Positions 27,277 to 35,783 of a stretch of DNA of 64,000 bases are shown piece after piece. The stretch lies in assembly GCF_012034245.1 (NCBI RefSeq), contig NZ_JAATEO010000010.1, positions 62,001 to 126,000 of the forward strand, given 5' to 3'. The first letter of the stretch is position 1. Each line of letters begins with the position of its first letter. The position numbers and the translations under genes were made by a program. The notes below the pieces were generated by a model. It was not told the origin of the DNA. It did no database searches and worked only from the letters and a program-made list of their open reading frames with translations. This DNA is from Micromonospora thermarum. GTDB taxonomy: Bacteria; Actinomycetota; Actinomycetes; Mycobacteriales; Micromonosporaceae.

Positions 27277-27434
27277 CCCGCGCACGGGATGCCACCGGCA
27301 CCCGTGTCCTCCCCCGCTGCTCGGCGTTTGTCCCGACGGGATCGGAGTTCTATGCCTGTTTGCGCCATCCCTCACGCACGTGCCTGATACAACCTTTTTC
27401 AGAGGTTTGTCCGATTGACCGGGAGGTAGGAACG
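27277..27434 (+). promoter_or_regulatory. Upstream region of the glycan locus
   Basis: This gap is locally AT-richer around 27385-27420 (GATACAACCTTTTTCAGAGG). AACCT (27391-27395) and AGGTT (27403-27407) form a short inverted repeat with a 7-base loop, a possible operator for the rightward glycan genes. The ribosome site GGGAGGT precedes GTG 27435. No convincing -35/-10 pair was found. Confidence 0.35.
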
Positions 27435-28169
27435 GTGCCGGTGTCTGCTGTGGTGACGCCCGAGGGTCCTCCGCGGTCGATCCGACCCGCGCGGGGAAAG
27501 CGGGTGCTGGACATCGTCGCGGCGGCCGTCCTGCTCGTGCTGCTCGCGCCGGTGATGGCGATGGTCGCCCTGCTGGTCGCCGCCGGGCTCGGGCGGCCCG
27601 TGCTGTTCCGCCAGTGCCGCGCCGGTCGCCACGGTGAGCCGTTCGAGCTGGTCAAGTTCCGGACCATGCGTCCTCCGGACCCCCGGCGCGGCCTCGTCGG
27701 GGACGCGGACCGTCTCACGCCGCTGGGTCGCTGGCTGCGCTCCACCAGCCTCGACGAACTGCCCACGCTCTGGAACGTGCTGCGGGGCGACATGAGCCTC
27801 GTCGGCCCCCGCCCGCTGCTGCCCGAGTACCTGTCCCGCTACTCTGCCAGCCAGGCCCGTCGCCACGAGGTACGGCCCGGCGTCACCGGGCTGGCCCAGG
27901 TCCGCGGCCGCAACGGTCTGAGCTGGGAGGAGAAGTTCGACCTCGACGTGGAGTACGTCGAGACGTGCAGCCTCCGCCTGGACCTGTCGATCCTCATCGC
28001 GACCGTGCGTACCGTGCTGCGGCGGGAGGGGATCTCGGCAGCCGGTGTGGCCACCGCACCGGAGTTCCTCGGCACACCGGCCGGAACGGTGCCGACGGCC
28101 GGGCCGGGGATCCCGCCGTCGGCGACGCCCCGACGGGCCGCCACGGTACGGCAGGGCGGACGTCGATGA
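27435..28169 (+). CDS. PglC/WbaP-like undecaprenyl-phosphate sugar-1-P transferase
   Basis: A 244-residue monotopic phosphoglycosyl transferase, which moves a sugar-1-phosphate from a UDP-sugar onto undecaprenyl phosphate to start a glycan. Seen: KRVLDIVAAAVLLVLLAPVM (re-entrant membrane helix), VLFRQCRAGRHGEPFELVKF followed by RTM, the catalytic region TSLDELPTLWNVLRGDMSLV with D-E, GPRPLLPEY, and RHEVRPGVTGLAQVRGRN. Size is close to PglC rather than the larger WbaP/WcaJ. GTG 27435 has GGGAGGT upstream. Its stop overlaps the aminotransferase start (ATGA). With PglE-, PglD- and PglF-like neighbours, a diNAcBac-type substrate is likely. Confidence 0.92.
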   Translation: MPVSAVVTPEGPPRSIRPARGKRVLDIVAAAVLLVLLAPVMAMVALLVAAGLGRPVLFRQCRAGRHGEPFELVKFRTMRPPDPRRGLVGDADRLTPLGRWLRSTSLDELPTLWNVLRGDMSLVGPRPLLPEYLSRYSASQARRHEVRPGVTGLAQVRGRNGLSWEEKFDLDVEYVETCSLRLDLSILIATVRTVLRREGISAAGVATAPEFLGTPAGTVPTAGPGIPPSATPRRAATVRQGGRR

Positions 28170-29314
28170 CGCGCACCGTGTACCTGTCACCGCCCGACGT
28201 CGGGCCGCTGGAGGAGTCGTACCTCATCTCAGCCCTGCGTTCCGGCTGGGTCGCGCCCGCCGGCCCGGACCTGGACGCCTTCGAACGAGAGGTCGCCGCC
28301 CGTATCGGCACCCGCGGCGCCGTGGCGGTCAGTTCGGGGACCGCGGCACTGCACCTGGCGCTGCTCGGTGTGGGCGTCTCCCCGGGGGACACCGTCCTCG
28401 TCCCCACGCTGACTTTCGTGGCGACCGCGAACGCGGTCCGGTACACCGGTGCCCGGCCGGTCTTCGTCGACTGTGACCCGCACACCGGCAACGTCGACGT
28501 CCCGCTGGTCGCCGAGTTGCTGAACCGACTGCGCTCGCGCGGTGAGCGGATCGGCGCGGTGGTGCCGGTCGACATGTTCGGCAGTTGCGCGGACTACAGC
28601 GCGCTGCTGCCCGTCTGCGCGGAAGCGGACGTTCCGGTGGTGGAGGACGCCGCCGAGGCGCTGGGCGCAGCGCACCACGGCCGGGCGGCGGGTTCGTTCG
28701 GTCGGGTCGGCGCCCTGTCGTTCAACGGCAACAAGATCATGACCACCTCCGGCGGCGGGATGCTCGTCTCCGGCGACATGGCGCTGCTGGCCCGGGCCCG
28801 GCACCTGTCCACCCAGGCGCGGGAGCCCAAGGCGCACTACGAGCACCGCGAGACCGGGTACAACTACCGGCTCAGCAATCTGCTGGCCGCGTTGGGCCGG
28901 GCGCAGCTCGTGCGGTTGGACGGGATGATCGGCCGCCGCCGGCAGCTTCGTGACCGGTACGCGAAGCTCTTCGCACCGGTGCCGGGTGTCGAGCTGGTCG
29001 GCGCCGAGGACACGGCGTCCAACTGCTGGCTCACGGTCATCCGCGTGCGCCCGGAGCGGTCCGGCTGGACGGCGGCCGACCTGGCTGCCCACCTCGCCGC
29101 CAGGGACATCGAAACGCGCCCGGTGTGGAAGCCGATGCACCGGCAGCCGGCGTACGCGGGCTCGGAGAGCCTGCTCACCGGGGCTGCCGACGACCTGTTC
29201 GCCGAGGGGCTGACCCTGCCCAGCGGCAGCGCCCTCACCGAGCGGGAGATCGTGTCCGTCCTCGGCGCGATCGACGAGTTCCTGAGCGCCCGGACCGGAG
29301 CGTCGTCCGCGTGA
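28166..29314 (+). CDS. PglE-like PLP-dependent sugar aminotransferase (DegT/DnrJ/EryC1)
   Basis: A 382-residue fold-type I aminotransferase acting on nucleotide-4-keto sugars. Seen: VSSGTAALHLALLGVGVSPG, VPTLTFVATANAVRYTGARP, VVPVDMFGSCADY, PLP-facing VVEDAAEALGAAHHGR, and the Schiff-base lysine in LSFNGNKIMTTSGGGM, then HYEHRETGYNYRLSNLLAAL, typical of the DegT family. It most likely adds an amino group at C4 of UDP-4-keto-6-deoxy-GlcNAc made by the PglF-like dehydratase. It overlaps both neighbours by 4 bp, so the three genes are translationally coupled. Confidence 0.92.
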   Translation: MTRTVYLSPPDVGPLEESYLISALRSGWVAPAGPDLDAFEREVAARIGTRGAVAVSSGTAALHLALLGVGVSPGDTVLVPTLTFVATANAVRYTGARPVFVDCDPHTGNVDVPLVAELLNRLRSRGERIGAVVPVDMFGSCADYSALLPVCAEADVPVVEDAAEALGAAHHGRAAGSFGRVGALSFNGNKIMTTSGGGMLVSGDMALLARARHLSTQAREPKAHYEHRETGYNYRLSNLLAALGRAQLVRLDGMIGRRRQLRDRYAKLFAPVPGVELVGAEDTASNCWLTVIRVRPERSGWTAADLAAHLAARDIETRPVWKPMHRQPAYAGSESLLTGAADDLFAEGLTLPSGSALTEREIVSVLGAIDEFLSARTGASSA

Positions 29315-29949
29315 CGCCACTGGTGGTCGTGGGCTGCGGCGGCCACGGTCGGGAGGTGCTGACCATCGCCCGGGCGGTGGTCGCCGCAGGTGGGCCCCGC
29401 TGGCACCTGGCTGGGTTCGTCGACGACCGGCCCTCCGACGAGAACCTCAAACGGGTGCAGCGCCTCGACGTGCCCTACCTCGGCGGCGTCGCGTGGCTAC
29501 GCGACGCGCCGCCGGACACGCACCATGTGATCGGCATCGGGGACCCGCGGGTGCGGCGTGCCGTCGCTGCGCGGGTCGACGCGTACGGGACACCGGCCGC
29601 GAGCCTCGTCCACCCGGACGCCACCGTGGGCCCGGACACCCGGTACGGGGCGGGGTTCGTCGCCTTCCCCGGCGCCCGCGTCACCACGAACGTCACCCTG
29701 GGCCGGCACGTGCACCTCAACCAGAACGCCACCGTGGGCCACGACTGCGTACTCGCCGACTTCGTCTCGGTCAACCCGCTCGCCGCCATCTCGGGCGACT
29801 GCCGGCTGGCGGAGGGCGTCCTCGTGGGCACCACGGCGGCGGTGCTGCAGGGCCTCCGGGTGGGGCGGGACAGCACCCTCGGGGCCGGCGCCTGCGTGGT
29901 GCGGGACGTCCCGGACGGCGTGGTGGTCAAGGGCGTTCCGGCGCGCTGA
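29311..29949 (+). CDS. PglD-like sugar O/N-acetyltransferase
   Basis: A 212-residue left-handed beta-helix acetyltransferase. Seen: N-terminal Rossmann-like LVVVGCGGHGREVLTIARAV and WHLAGFVDDRPSDENL, HHVIGIGDPRVRR, and hexapeptide repeats from LVHPDATVGPDTRYGAGFVA through HLNQNATVGHDCVLADFVSV to PDGVVVKGVPA. The His in NATVGHD is the catalytic base of PglD. The GTG start overlaps the aminotransferase stop. The predicted step is acetyl-CoA-dependent N4-acetylation to UDP-diacetylbacillosamine. Confirmation would need enzyme assays, since PerB- and NeuD-like enzymes look similar. Confidence 0.9.
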   Translation: MTPLVVVGCGGHGREVLTIARAVVAAGGPRWHLAGFVDDRPSDENLKRVQRLDVPYLGGVAWLRDAPPDTHHVIGIGDPRVRRAVAARVDAYGTPAASLVHPDATVGPDTRYGAGFVAFPGARVTTNVTLGRHVHLNQNATVGHDCVLADFVSVNPLAAISGDCRLAEGVLVGTTAAVLQGLRVGRDSTLGAGACVVRDVPDGVVVKGVPAR

Positions 29950-30100
29950 TCCGGACCGGCCGTCATCGGCAGTAGTCGCGGCTGAACGGACTGCGTCCCG
30001 AGAAATCGCCCAAACGATGCGCCGGAGCCTGTAACAAGGGCAAAGAGTGCAAAACTCCTTCTGCCCCTCGGGTGGAAGCGGTCGGAGACGGGAGTCACAC

Positions 30101-31969
30101 ATGCCGCAGGACGCCGGAAGCGCCGAACATGCCGCCCAGAAGTCCCGCCGGGGCCGGGCACGCCGGCGCGCTCTGGGTCTCCTCGCCACCGACACCGCCG
30201 CCTGGATCGGCGGCTTCGTCACCGCGGTCTGGACGCGATACGAGTTCCACCTGCCTCCCGGGCAACTGAGCCGGGCCGCCACCGTCGGCGGCCTCGCCGC
30301 GCTGCTGTACGTGGCGGTCGCCGCGGTACGCCGGCTCTACTCCGGACAGCATCCGCTAGGCAGCCTCCAGGAGGTACAGGGTCTCGCCAGCACCGCCACC
30401 ACGACCGCCGCCATCATGCTCGTCGGGCTGCTGCCCTCGCCCGACCGGCCGGTCCCGGCCAGCACTCCGGTGGTCGGCGGCGCGCTGGCCCTGCTGTTCA
30501 TGCTCGCCGCCCGGTTCGCGTACCGGCACCGTCGCGACCTCGCGATGCGTACCGACGTACGCTCCTCGACGCCCGTGCTGCTGTTCGGGCTCGGTGACGC
30601 CGGTCAGGGGCTGCTGCGGGCGATGGTGGGCGACCCGCGCGGCCGGTACCTGCCGGTCGGCGCGCTGGACGACGACCCCGACAAGCGAAACCTGCGCATC
30701 GGCGGCGTCCGCGTGCTCGGCGGCCGGGAGGACATCGCCGAGGCGGTCCGGCGTACCGGGGCCACCACCGTGATCCTCTCCGTCGCCAACGCCGATGCCG
30801 CCCTCATCCGGCAGATCCGCGAGGCTGCCCTCCAGACCGGCGCCGCGTTCAAGGTGCTGCCGCCGGTCCGGGACCTGGTCGACCACCGGATCACCGTGAC
30901 CGACGTCCGCGACGTGCAGATCAGCGACCTGCTGGGACGGCGCCAGGTCGTCGGTGACCTGCCGCTGAGCGGCAACAGCCTGGTCGGCCGGCGGGTGCTG
31001 GTCACCGGCGCGGGCGGCTCGATCGGGTCGGAGCTGTGCCGGCAGGTCATGAAGGCCGACCCGGGCGAGCTGATGATGCTCGACCGCGACGAGTCGGCGC
31101 TGCATGCCCTTCAGATGTCGCTGAACGGGCGGGCCCTGCTGGACGGACCGGAGTTGATCCTCGCCGACCTCCGCGACGACGAGCGCATCCGGCGGATCGT
31201 CCGGGAGCGGCGACCGGACGTCATCTTCCACGCCGCGGCCCTGAAGCACCTCACGCTCCTGCAGCGCCACCCGGGCGAGGCGGTCCTGACGAACGTGTGG
31301 GGCACTCTGACGGTCCTGGACGCGTGCCGGGACGTCGCCAGGTTCGTCAACATCTCCACCGACAAGGCGGCCGACCCCGTCAGCGTCCTCGGCTACTCGA
31401 AGCGGATCACCGAGCGGCTCACTGCGGACGCCGCGTCCCGCTTCCCCGGCACCTTCCACAGCGTCCGCTTCGGCAACGTGCTGAGCAGCCGGGGCTCGGT
31501 GGTCACCACGTTCCAGAAGCAGATCGAGGCCGGCCGTCCGCTCACCGTCACGCATCCGGAGGTGACCCGCTACCTGATGACCGTGCAGGAGGCGGTGCAC
31601 CTGGTGCTCCAGGCGGCCGAGATCGGCCGGGACGGGGAGGCGCTGGTGCTCGACATGGGTGAGCCGGTGCGGATCGCCGACCTCGCCCGCCAGATGGCCG
31701 AACAGGCGGCCAGCACCGTGCCGATCGTCTACACCGGACTTCGCCCCGGCGAGAAGCTGCACGAGGATCTGTTCGGCACCGGCGAGGTCGACGCCCGCGC
31801 GCTGCACCCGCTGATCTCGCACGTCACGGTGCCGGCGCTGGACCCGCTCGAGGTGAGCGGCCTGGACCCGTACGACGCCCCGGAGAAGGTCGTCGCCCAG
31901 CTCGTCCAGCTCTGCTCCCAGCCGGTCGGGTCCGCCGGCCGGGCGGCCCAGGTGCCGCTCTCGCGCTGA
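30101..31969 (+). CDS. PglF/CapD-like membrane nucleotide-sugar 4,6-dehydratase, copy 1
   Basis: A 622-residue protein with an N-terminal membrane part (hydrophobic spans around residues 22-40, 55-75, 85-105, 115-135) and a cytoplasmic part with two Rossmann folds: VLLFGLGDAGQGLLRAM (~residue 158) and the SDR VLVTGAGGSIGSELCRQVM (~residue 304). Seen: HAAALKHLTLLQRHP, FVNISTDKAADPVSVLGYSK, VRFGNVLSSRGSVV, typical of the UDP-GlcNAc 4,6-dehydratase group (PglF, WbpM). The Y/M of the YxxxK-like active site is Leu (L-G-Y-S-K). ATG 30101 has a GGGAG site. It probably makes UDP-4-keto-6-deoxy-GlcNAc for the PglE/PglD pair. A near twin lies at 47039. Confidence 0.92.
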   Translation: MPQDAGSAEHAAQKSRRGRARRRALGLLATDTAAWIGGFVTAVWTRYEFHLPPGQLSRAATVGGLAALLYVAVAAVRRLYSGQHPLGSLQEVQGLASTATTTAAIMLVGLLPSPDRPVPASTPVVGGALALLFMLAARFAYRHRRDLAMRTDVRSSTPVLLFGLGDAGQGLLRAMVGDPRGRYLPVGALDDDPDKRNLRIGGVRVLGGREDIAEAVRRTGATTVILSVANADAALIRQIREAALQTGAAFKVLPPVRDLVDHRITVTDVRDVQISDLLGRRQVVGDLPLSGNSLVGRRVLVTGAGGSIGSELCRQVMKADPGELMMLDRDESALHALQMSLNGRALLDGPELILADLRDDERIRRIVRERRPDVIFHAAALKHLTLLQRHPGEAVLTNVWGTLTVLDACRDVARFVNISTDKAADPVSVLGYSKRITERLTADAASRFPGTFHSVRFGNVLSSRGSVVTTFQKQIEAGRPLTVTHPEVTRYLMTVQEAVHLVLQAAEIGRDGEALVLDMGEPVRIADLARQMAEQAASTVPIVYTGLRPGEKLHEDLFGTGEVDARALHPLISHVTVPALDPLEVSGLDPYDAPEKVVAQLVQLCSQPVGSAGRAAQVPLSR

Positions 31970-31987
31970 CCACCCGAATCGTTGGAG

Positions 31988-32017
31988 CGGGCCGGCGACC
32001 CTCGGGTCGCCGGCCCG
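31988..32017. terminator. Hairpin between convergent pglF-like and 2-epimerase genes
   Basis: CGGGCCGGCGACC (31988-32000) and GGTCGCCGGCCCG (32005-32017) are perfect complements with a CTCG loop. The position suits termination from both sides. Confidence 0.8.
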
Positions 32018-32072
32018 TTCCGTGTGTTCTTCTCTGCTGGTCGCCGGCGGATCGGTCGCCGAAGCAGGCGGG

Positions 32073-33197
32073 TCAGTGGCGGATGCCCGCCCAGTCGTGG
32101 TGCCGCCGGACGGTCGACAGGATGAAGTCGACGACCCGGCGCGAGGTATCCGGGACCAGGTAGTCGACCGGGCAGGGCACTCCGTGGGTGGCGACCTGGT
32201 CCACGGTCACCTGGACCGCCTCCACCGCGCCCTCGGGGTCGAGGCCGGTCATGATGATGCCGCCGGCGTCGAGCGCCTCCGGGCGTTCGATCGACTCGCG
32301 CAACGTCACCGCGGGGAACCCCAGGACCGCCGACTCCTCGCTGATCGTGCCGCTGTCCGAGAGCGTGCAGTACGCCTTGGTCTGCAGGTGCACGTAGTCG
32401 AGCAGGCCGAACGGTTCGTGGAAGGCTATCCCGTCCAGCACCGTCGCGTCCGGTGCCAGCGCCTCCAGCCGCTTACGGGTCCGCGGATGCGTGGACACCA
32501 GCACCGGGTGTCCCCACCGGTCGCGGACCGCACGCAGGCAGTCCAGCAAGCGCGCGAGCCGGTCCGGCCGGTCCACGTTCTCCTCCCGGTGTGCGCTGAC
32601 CAGGAAGTACCGGCCGGGCGTCAGCTCCAGCTGGCGCAGGATCGTCGAGGCGGCGATGTCCGCCCGGTAGTGCTCCAGCACCTCGCGCATGGGTGACCCG
32701 GTGTGCAGGATCCGGCGCGGGTGCAGGCCCTCGGCCAGCAGGTTGCGCCGGGCGTGCTCGGTGTAGACGAGGTTGAAGTCGGCGACGTGGTCGACCAGCC
32801 GACGGTTCGTCTCCTCCGGCACGTTGAGGTCGAAGCAGCGGTTGCCGGCCTCCATGTGGTACACCGGCACCCGCATCCGCCGGGCCATCAGCGCACCGAT
32901 GCAACTGTTCGTGTCGCCGAGCACGAGCAGGGCGTCCGGCCGCAGCTCGGCGATCGCGGCCTCCACACCGACCAGCACGCCGCCCAGCACCCGGCCGAGC
33001 GACGACGTGTCGACGCGGAGGAAGCGGTCCGGCTCCCGGATCCGCAGTTCCTTGAAGAAGATGTCGGACAGCGAGCTGTCCCAGTTCTGACCGGTGTGGA
33101 CCAGCACGTGGTCCACCGCCGCGTCGAGCCTGGCGATCACCCGGGAGAGCCGGATGATCTCCGGCCGGGTGCCCACCACCGTCATCACCCGCGTCAT
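32073..33197 (-). CDS. WecB/CapG-like UDP-N-acetyl-hexosamine 2-epimerase
   Basis: A 374-residue non-hydrolysing 2-epimerase. Seen: VVGTRPEIIRLSRVIARL, HTGQNWDSSLSDIFF, VLVVGDTNS-like LLVLGDTNSCIGALMARR, HMEAGNRCFDLNVPEETNRR, VSAHREENVDRPDRL and LSDSGTISEESAVLGFP, all family hallmarks. The DNVPEE and DSGGxxEE equivalents fit the CapG/WbjD/WbvD subgroup, which acts on 6-deoxy-L-sugars rather than UDP-GlcNAc. ATG 33197 is chosen (GGAAGG upstream); ATG 33185 is possible. It is divergent from the dehydratase/5-epimerase gene across a 232-bp promoter region. Confidence 0.9.
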   Translation of the reverse strand: MTRVMTVVGTRPEIIRLSRVIARLDAAVDHVLVHTGQNWDSSLSDIFFKELRIREPDRFLRVDTSSLGRVLGGVLVGVEAAIAELRPDALLVLGDTNSCIGALMARRMRVPVYHMEAGNRCFDLNVPEETNRRLVDHVADFNLVYTEHARRNLLAEGLHPRRILHTGSPMREVLEHYRADIAASTILRQLELTPGRYFLVSAHREENVDRPDRLARLLDCLRAVRDRWGHPVLVSTHPRTRKRLEALAPDATVLDGIAFHEPFGLLDYVHLQTKAYCTLSDSGTISEESAVLGFPAVTLRESIERPEALDAGGIIMTGLDPEGAVEAVQVTVDQVATHGVPCPVDYLVPDTSRRVVDFILSTVRRHHDWAGIRH

Positions 33198-33429
33198 GTA
33201 GGTGTGCCTTCCGCCGAGCCGGCCCAGCTTCTGCCGGCAACTGTCGATCGTTGAACCAACGACCCCGGGCATGCGCTGGTCGCGGCCGCGCCACGCGATA
33301 TCGATCCCATTTCGCGTGGTTCATTCCTTTTGGGTCTTTTATGACTATCTGGTCGTTGTTGGGATGTAGTGTCCTGTTCAACGCGACCGCGACCTCCCGT
33401 GACCGGCACGGGGGAGGACTGGAGGAGAT
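33198..33429. promoter_or_regulatory. Divergent promoter region of the L-sugar genes
   Basis: This 232-bp region contains an unusually AT-rich core (33308-33375), with TTTCGCG, TTCCTTTTGGG and TTTTATGACTATC. TAGTGT (33366-33371) is a candidate -10 for the rightward operon, giving a leader of about 50 bases. A purine-rich GGAGGAG ends directly before GTG 33430. No palindrome long enough to name as an operator was found. Confidence 0.4.
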
Positions 33430-34479
33430 GTGACGTCCTCGCTATCGGGCCGACGCTTCCTGATCACCGGTGGAACCGGCTCGTTCGGCCAGACGATGGT
33501 CACCCGTCTGCTGAATGCCGGCGCCGCCGAGGTGCGCGTACTCAGCCGCGACGAGTCCAAACAGGACGCGATGCGACACCGGCTGCGTGACGATCGGGTC
33601 CGGTACTACGTCGGCGACGTCCGGGACTACGACAGCACCGTCAAGGCGAGCCGCGGCGTCGAGTACGTCTTCCACGCCGCCGCGCTGAAGCAGGTGCCCT
33701 CGTGCGAGTTCTTCCCCCTCGAGGCGGTCCGCACCAACGTCCTCGGCAGCGCCAACGTGGTGGACGCCTGTGAGCGCAACGGCGTGGAGGCCCTGGTGCT
33801 GCTCAGCACCGACAAGGCGGTCTACCCGGTCAACGCGATGGGCATGACGAAGGCGCTCATGGAGAAGGTCGCCCAGGCCCACGCCCGCAACAATCCGGGC
33901 GCCCGTACGCGCGTCTGCTGCGTCCGCTACGGCAACGTCATGTACTCCCGCGGCTCGGTCATCCCACTGTTCATCGATCAGATCCGCAACGGCGTCCCGC
34001 TCACCGTCACCGAGCCGGCCATGACCCGGTTCCTCATGTCACTGGAGCAGTCGGTCGAGCTGGTCGAGCACGCCTTCCACCACGGCCAGCCGGGCGATGT
34101 GTTCATCCGCAAGGCGGACGCCTGCACGATCGGCGACCTGGCCACCGCGTTGTGCAACCTGTTCGGGGTACCGGCGAAGTTCGACGTGCTGGGAATCCGG
34201 CACGGCGAGAAGCTGTACGAGACGCTGGCCAGCCGGGAGGACCTGGCCCGGGCCGAGGACTTCGGCGAATTCCTGCGCGTTCCCGTCGACAGCCGCGACC
34301 TCAACTACGCCCTCTACTTCGAGGAGGGGGACACCAACCGCGACCACCGGGTCGACTACCACTCGCACAACGCCCGGCGCCTGGACGTCGCCGAGGTCAT
34401 GGCCCTGCTGCGGACCCTGCCGGAAGTCGGCGCGCATCTGGACGAGATCGCCCTGCCGACCGTCGCCGCACACCCGTGA
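33430..34479 (+). CDS. CapE/WbjB-like UDP-GlcNAc 4,6-dehydratase/5-epimerase
   Basis: A 349-residue soluble SDR. Seen: FLITGGTGSFGQTMVTRLLN, VLSRDESKQDAMRHRL, YYVGDVRDYDS, FHAAALKQVPSCEFFPLEAV, LLSTDKAVYPVNAMGMTKAL (M-x-x-x-K active site) and VRYGNVMYSRGSVIPLF, characteristic of the bifunctional CapE/FnlA/WbjB enzymes that dehydrate and epimerise UDP-GlcNAc to a 4-keto-6-deoxy-L-sugar. It is the first gene of a rightward three-gene operon; its stop overlaps the next GTG. Together with the RmlD-like reductase and the divergent 2-epimerase it forms the set for UDP-L-RhaNAc/L-QuiNAc. Confidence 0.93.
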   Translation: MTSSLSGRRFLITGGTGSFGQTMVTRLLNAGAAEVRVLSRDESKQDAMRHRLRDDRVRYYVGDVRDYDSTVKASRGVEYVFHAAALKQVPSCEFFPLEAVRTNVLGSANVVDACERNGVEALVLLSTDKAVYPVNAMGMTKALMEKVAQAHARNNPGARTRVCCVRYGNVMYSRGSVIPLFIDQIRNGVPLTVTEPAMTRFLMSLEQSVELVEHAFHHGQPGDVFIRKADACTIGDLATALCNLFGVPAKFDVLGIRHGEKLYETLASREDLARAEDFGEFLRVPVDSRDLNYALYFEEGDTNRDHRVDYHSHNARRLDVAEVMALLRTLPEVGAHLDEIALPTVAAHP

Positions 34480-35783
34480 GCGGCGCGACCCACCCGGGCC
34501 ACACGCCCGAGAGCACCGACCGGGTGGCACTGGTCAGCCAGTGGTTCCCCCCGGAGCCGACCGGCATACCCCTGGGCATCGCACGGTCGCTGCGCGGGCA
34601 CGGGTTCCCGGTGGACGTCCTGACCGGTGTCCCCAACTACCCGACCGGGATCGTCCACTCTGGTTACCGGGCCCATCGCAGGAGCCTGGAGAACCGGGAC
34701 GACCTCCGGGTCCTACGGACACCCCTGTACCCGAGCCACGACCGCTCGGCGGTCCGCCGGACCGTGAACTACCTGAGCTGGGCCGCCTCCTCCACCGCAC
34801 TCGGCGGGACGATCCTGCGTGACGCCGACGTCGCGCTCGTCTACGGGTCGCCCATCACCGCGGTTTCCGCGGCCATGGCCGCCCGGTTGCGGTGGGGCAC
34901 ACCGTACGTGCTCATGGTGATGGACCTGTGGCCCGACTCGGTCTTCGCCACCGGCTTCCTGTCCGACGGTCCCGGCCGCCGCCTCGCCCAGTACGCCCTC
35001 GGCCGGTTCACCGATCGCGCCTACCGCTGGGCAGACCACGTCACGGTCCCCTCCCCCGGCCTGCGCGAGACGGTGGTGGCCCGGGGCGTGCCGGCGGAGA
35101 AGGTCTCCGTGGTCTACAACTGGGCCGACGAGAAGGTGATGCAACCGACCGAAGCGGACCCGGGACTCCGAACGCGACTCGGGCTCGGCCGGGACGACTT
35201 CGTCGTCATGTACGCCGGCAACCTCGGCGCCGCCCAGCGGCTGGACGTCGTCGTCGAGGCCATGGAGCACCTGGGGGATCTGCCCGACGTTCACCTGGTG
35301 CTGGTGGGCGACGGGGTCGAACGGCCACGGCTGCGGGAACGGGCGCGGCCGCTGTCGAACGTGCACTTCGTCGACCAGATCGAGCCGTACCGGATCGCGG
35401 CGGCGATGGCCGCGGCGGACCTGCAGATGGTGTCCCTGGCCGACGAGCCGCTGTTCCGCATCACCCTCCCGGGCAAGGTCCAGGCGATCCTCGCCTGCGG
35501 TCAACCCGTCCTCGTCTGCGCGCCCGGCGACGCGGCCCGCATCGTGACGGACGCCGGCGCGGGCTTCGCCGCCCCACCGGGCGACCCGGTCGGTCTGGCG
35601 GAGGTCATCCGGCAGGCGCGCGCGACGCCGGCGCACCGGCTGCGCGCCATGGGGGATGCCGGCCGCCGCCACTACCTCCTGCACATGAGCGAGGCGACCA
35701 ACGCACAGGTGCTCGCCGACCTGCTGGCCCGTGCCGCACGGCGACGTGGCTCAGCGACCCGCCAAGACAAGGAGACAGGATGA
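34476..35783 (+). CDS. WbuB-like GT4 glycosyltransferase
   Basis: A 435-residue GT-B retaining glycosyltransferase. Seen: VALVSQWFPPEPTGIPLGIA with the glycine loop, GVPNYPTGIVHSGY (the WbuB-type GxPNYPxG), VLMVMDLWPDSVFATGF, the linker VVYNWADEKVM, then the C-terminal nucleotide-binding domain VVMYAGNLGAAQRLDVVVEA, HLVLVGDGVERPRL and PLFRITLPGKVQAILACGQP. WbuB-type enzymes transfer L-FucNAc or L-QuiNAc in Gram-negative O-antigen loci, so it likely uses the L-sugar made by its operon partners. The GTG start overlaps the upstream stop, and its own stop overlaps the next ATG. Confidence 0.9.
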   Translation: MSGATHPGHTPESTDRVALVSQWFPPEPTGIPLGIARSLRGHGFPVDVLTGVPNYPTGIVHSGYRAHRRSLENRDDLRVLRTPLYPSHDRSAVRRTVNYLSWAASSTALGGTILRDADVALVYGSPITAVSAAMAARLRWGTPYVLMVMDLWPDSVFATGFLSDGPGRRLAQYALGRFTDRAYRWADHVTVPSPGLRETVVARGVPAEKVSVVYNWADEKVMQPTEADPGLRTRLGLGRDDFVVMYAGNLGAAQRLDVVVEAMEHLGDLPDVHLVLVGDGVERPRLRERARPLSNVHFVDQIEPYRIAAAMAAADLQMVSLADEPLFRITLPGKVQAILACGQPVLVCAPGDAARIVTDAGAGFAAPPGDPVGLAEVIRQARATPAHRLRAMGDAGRRHYLLHMSEATNAQVLADLLARAARRRGSATRQDKETG

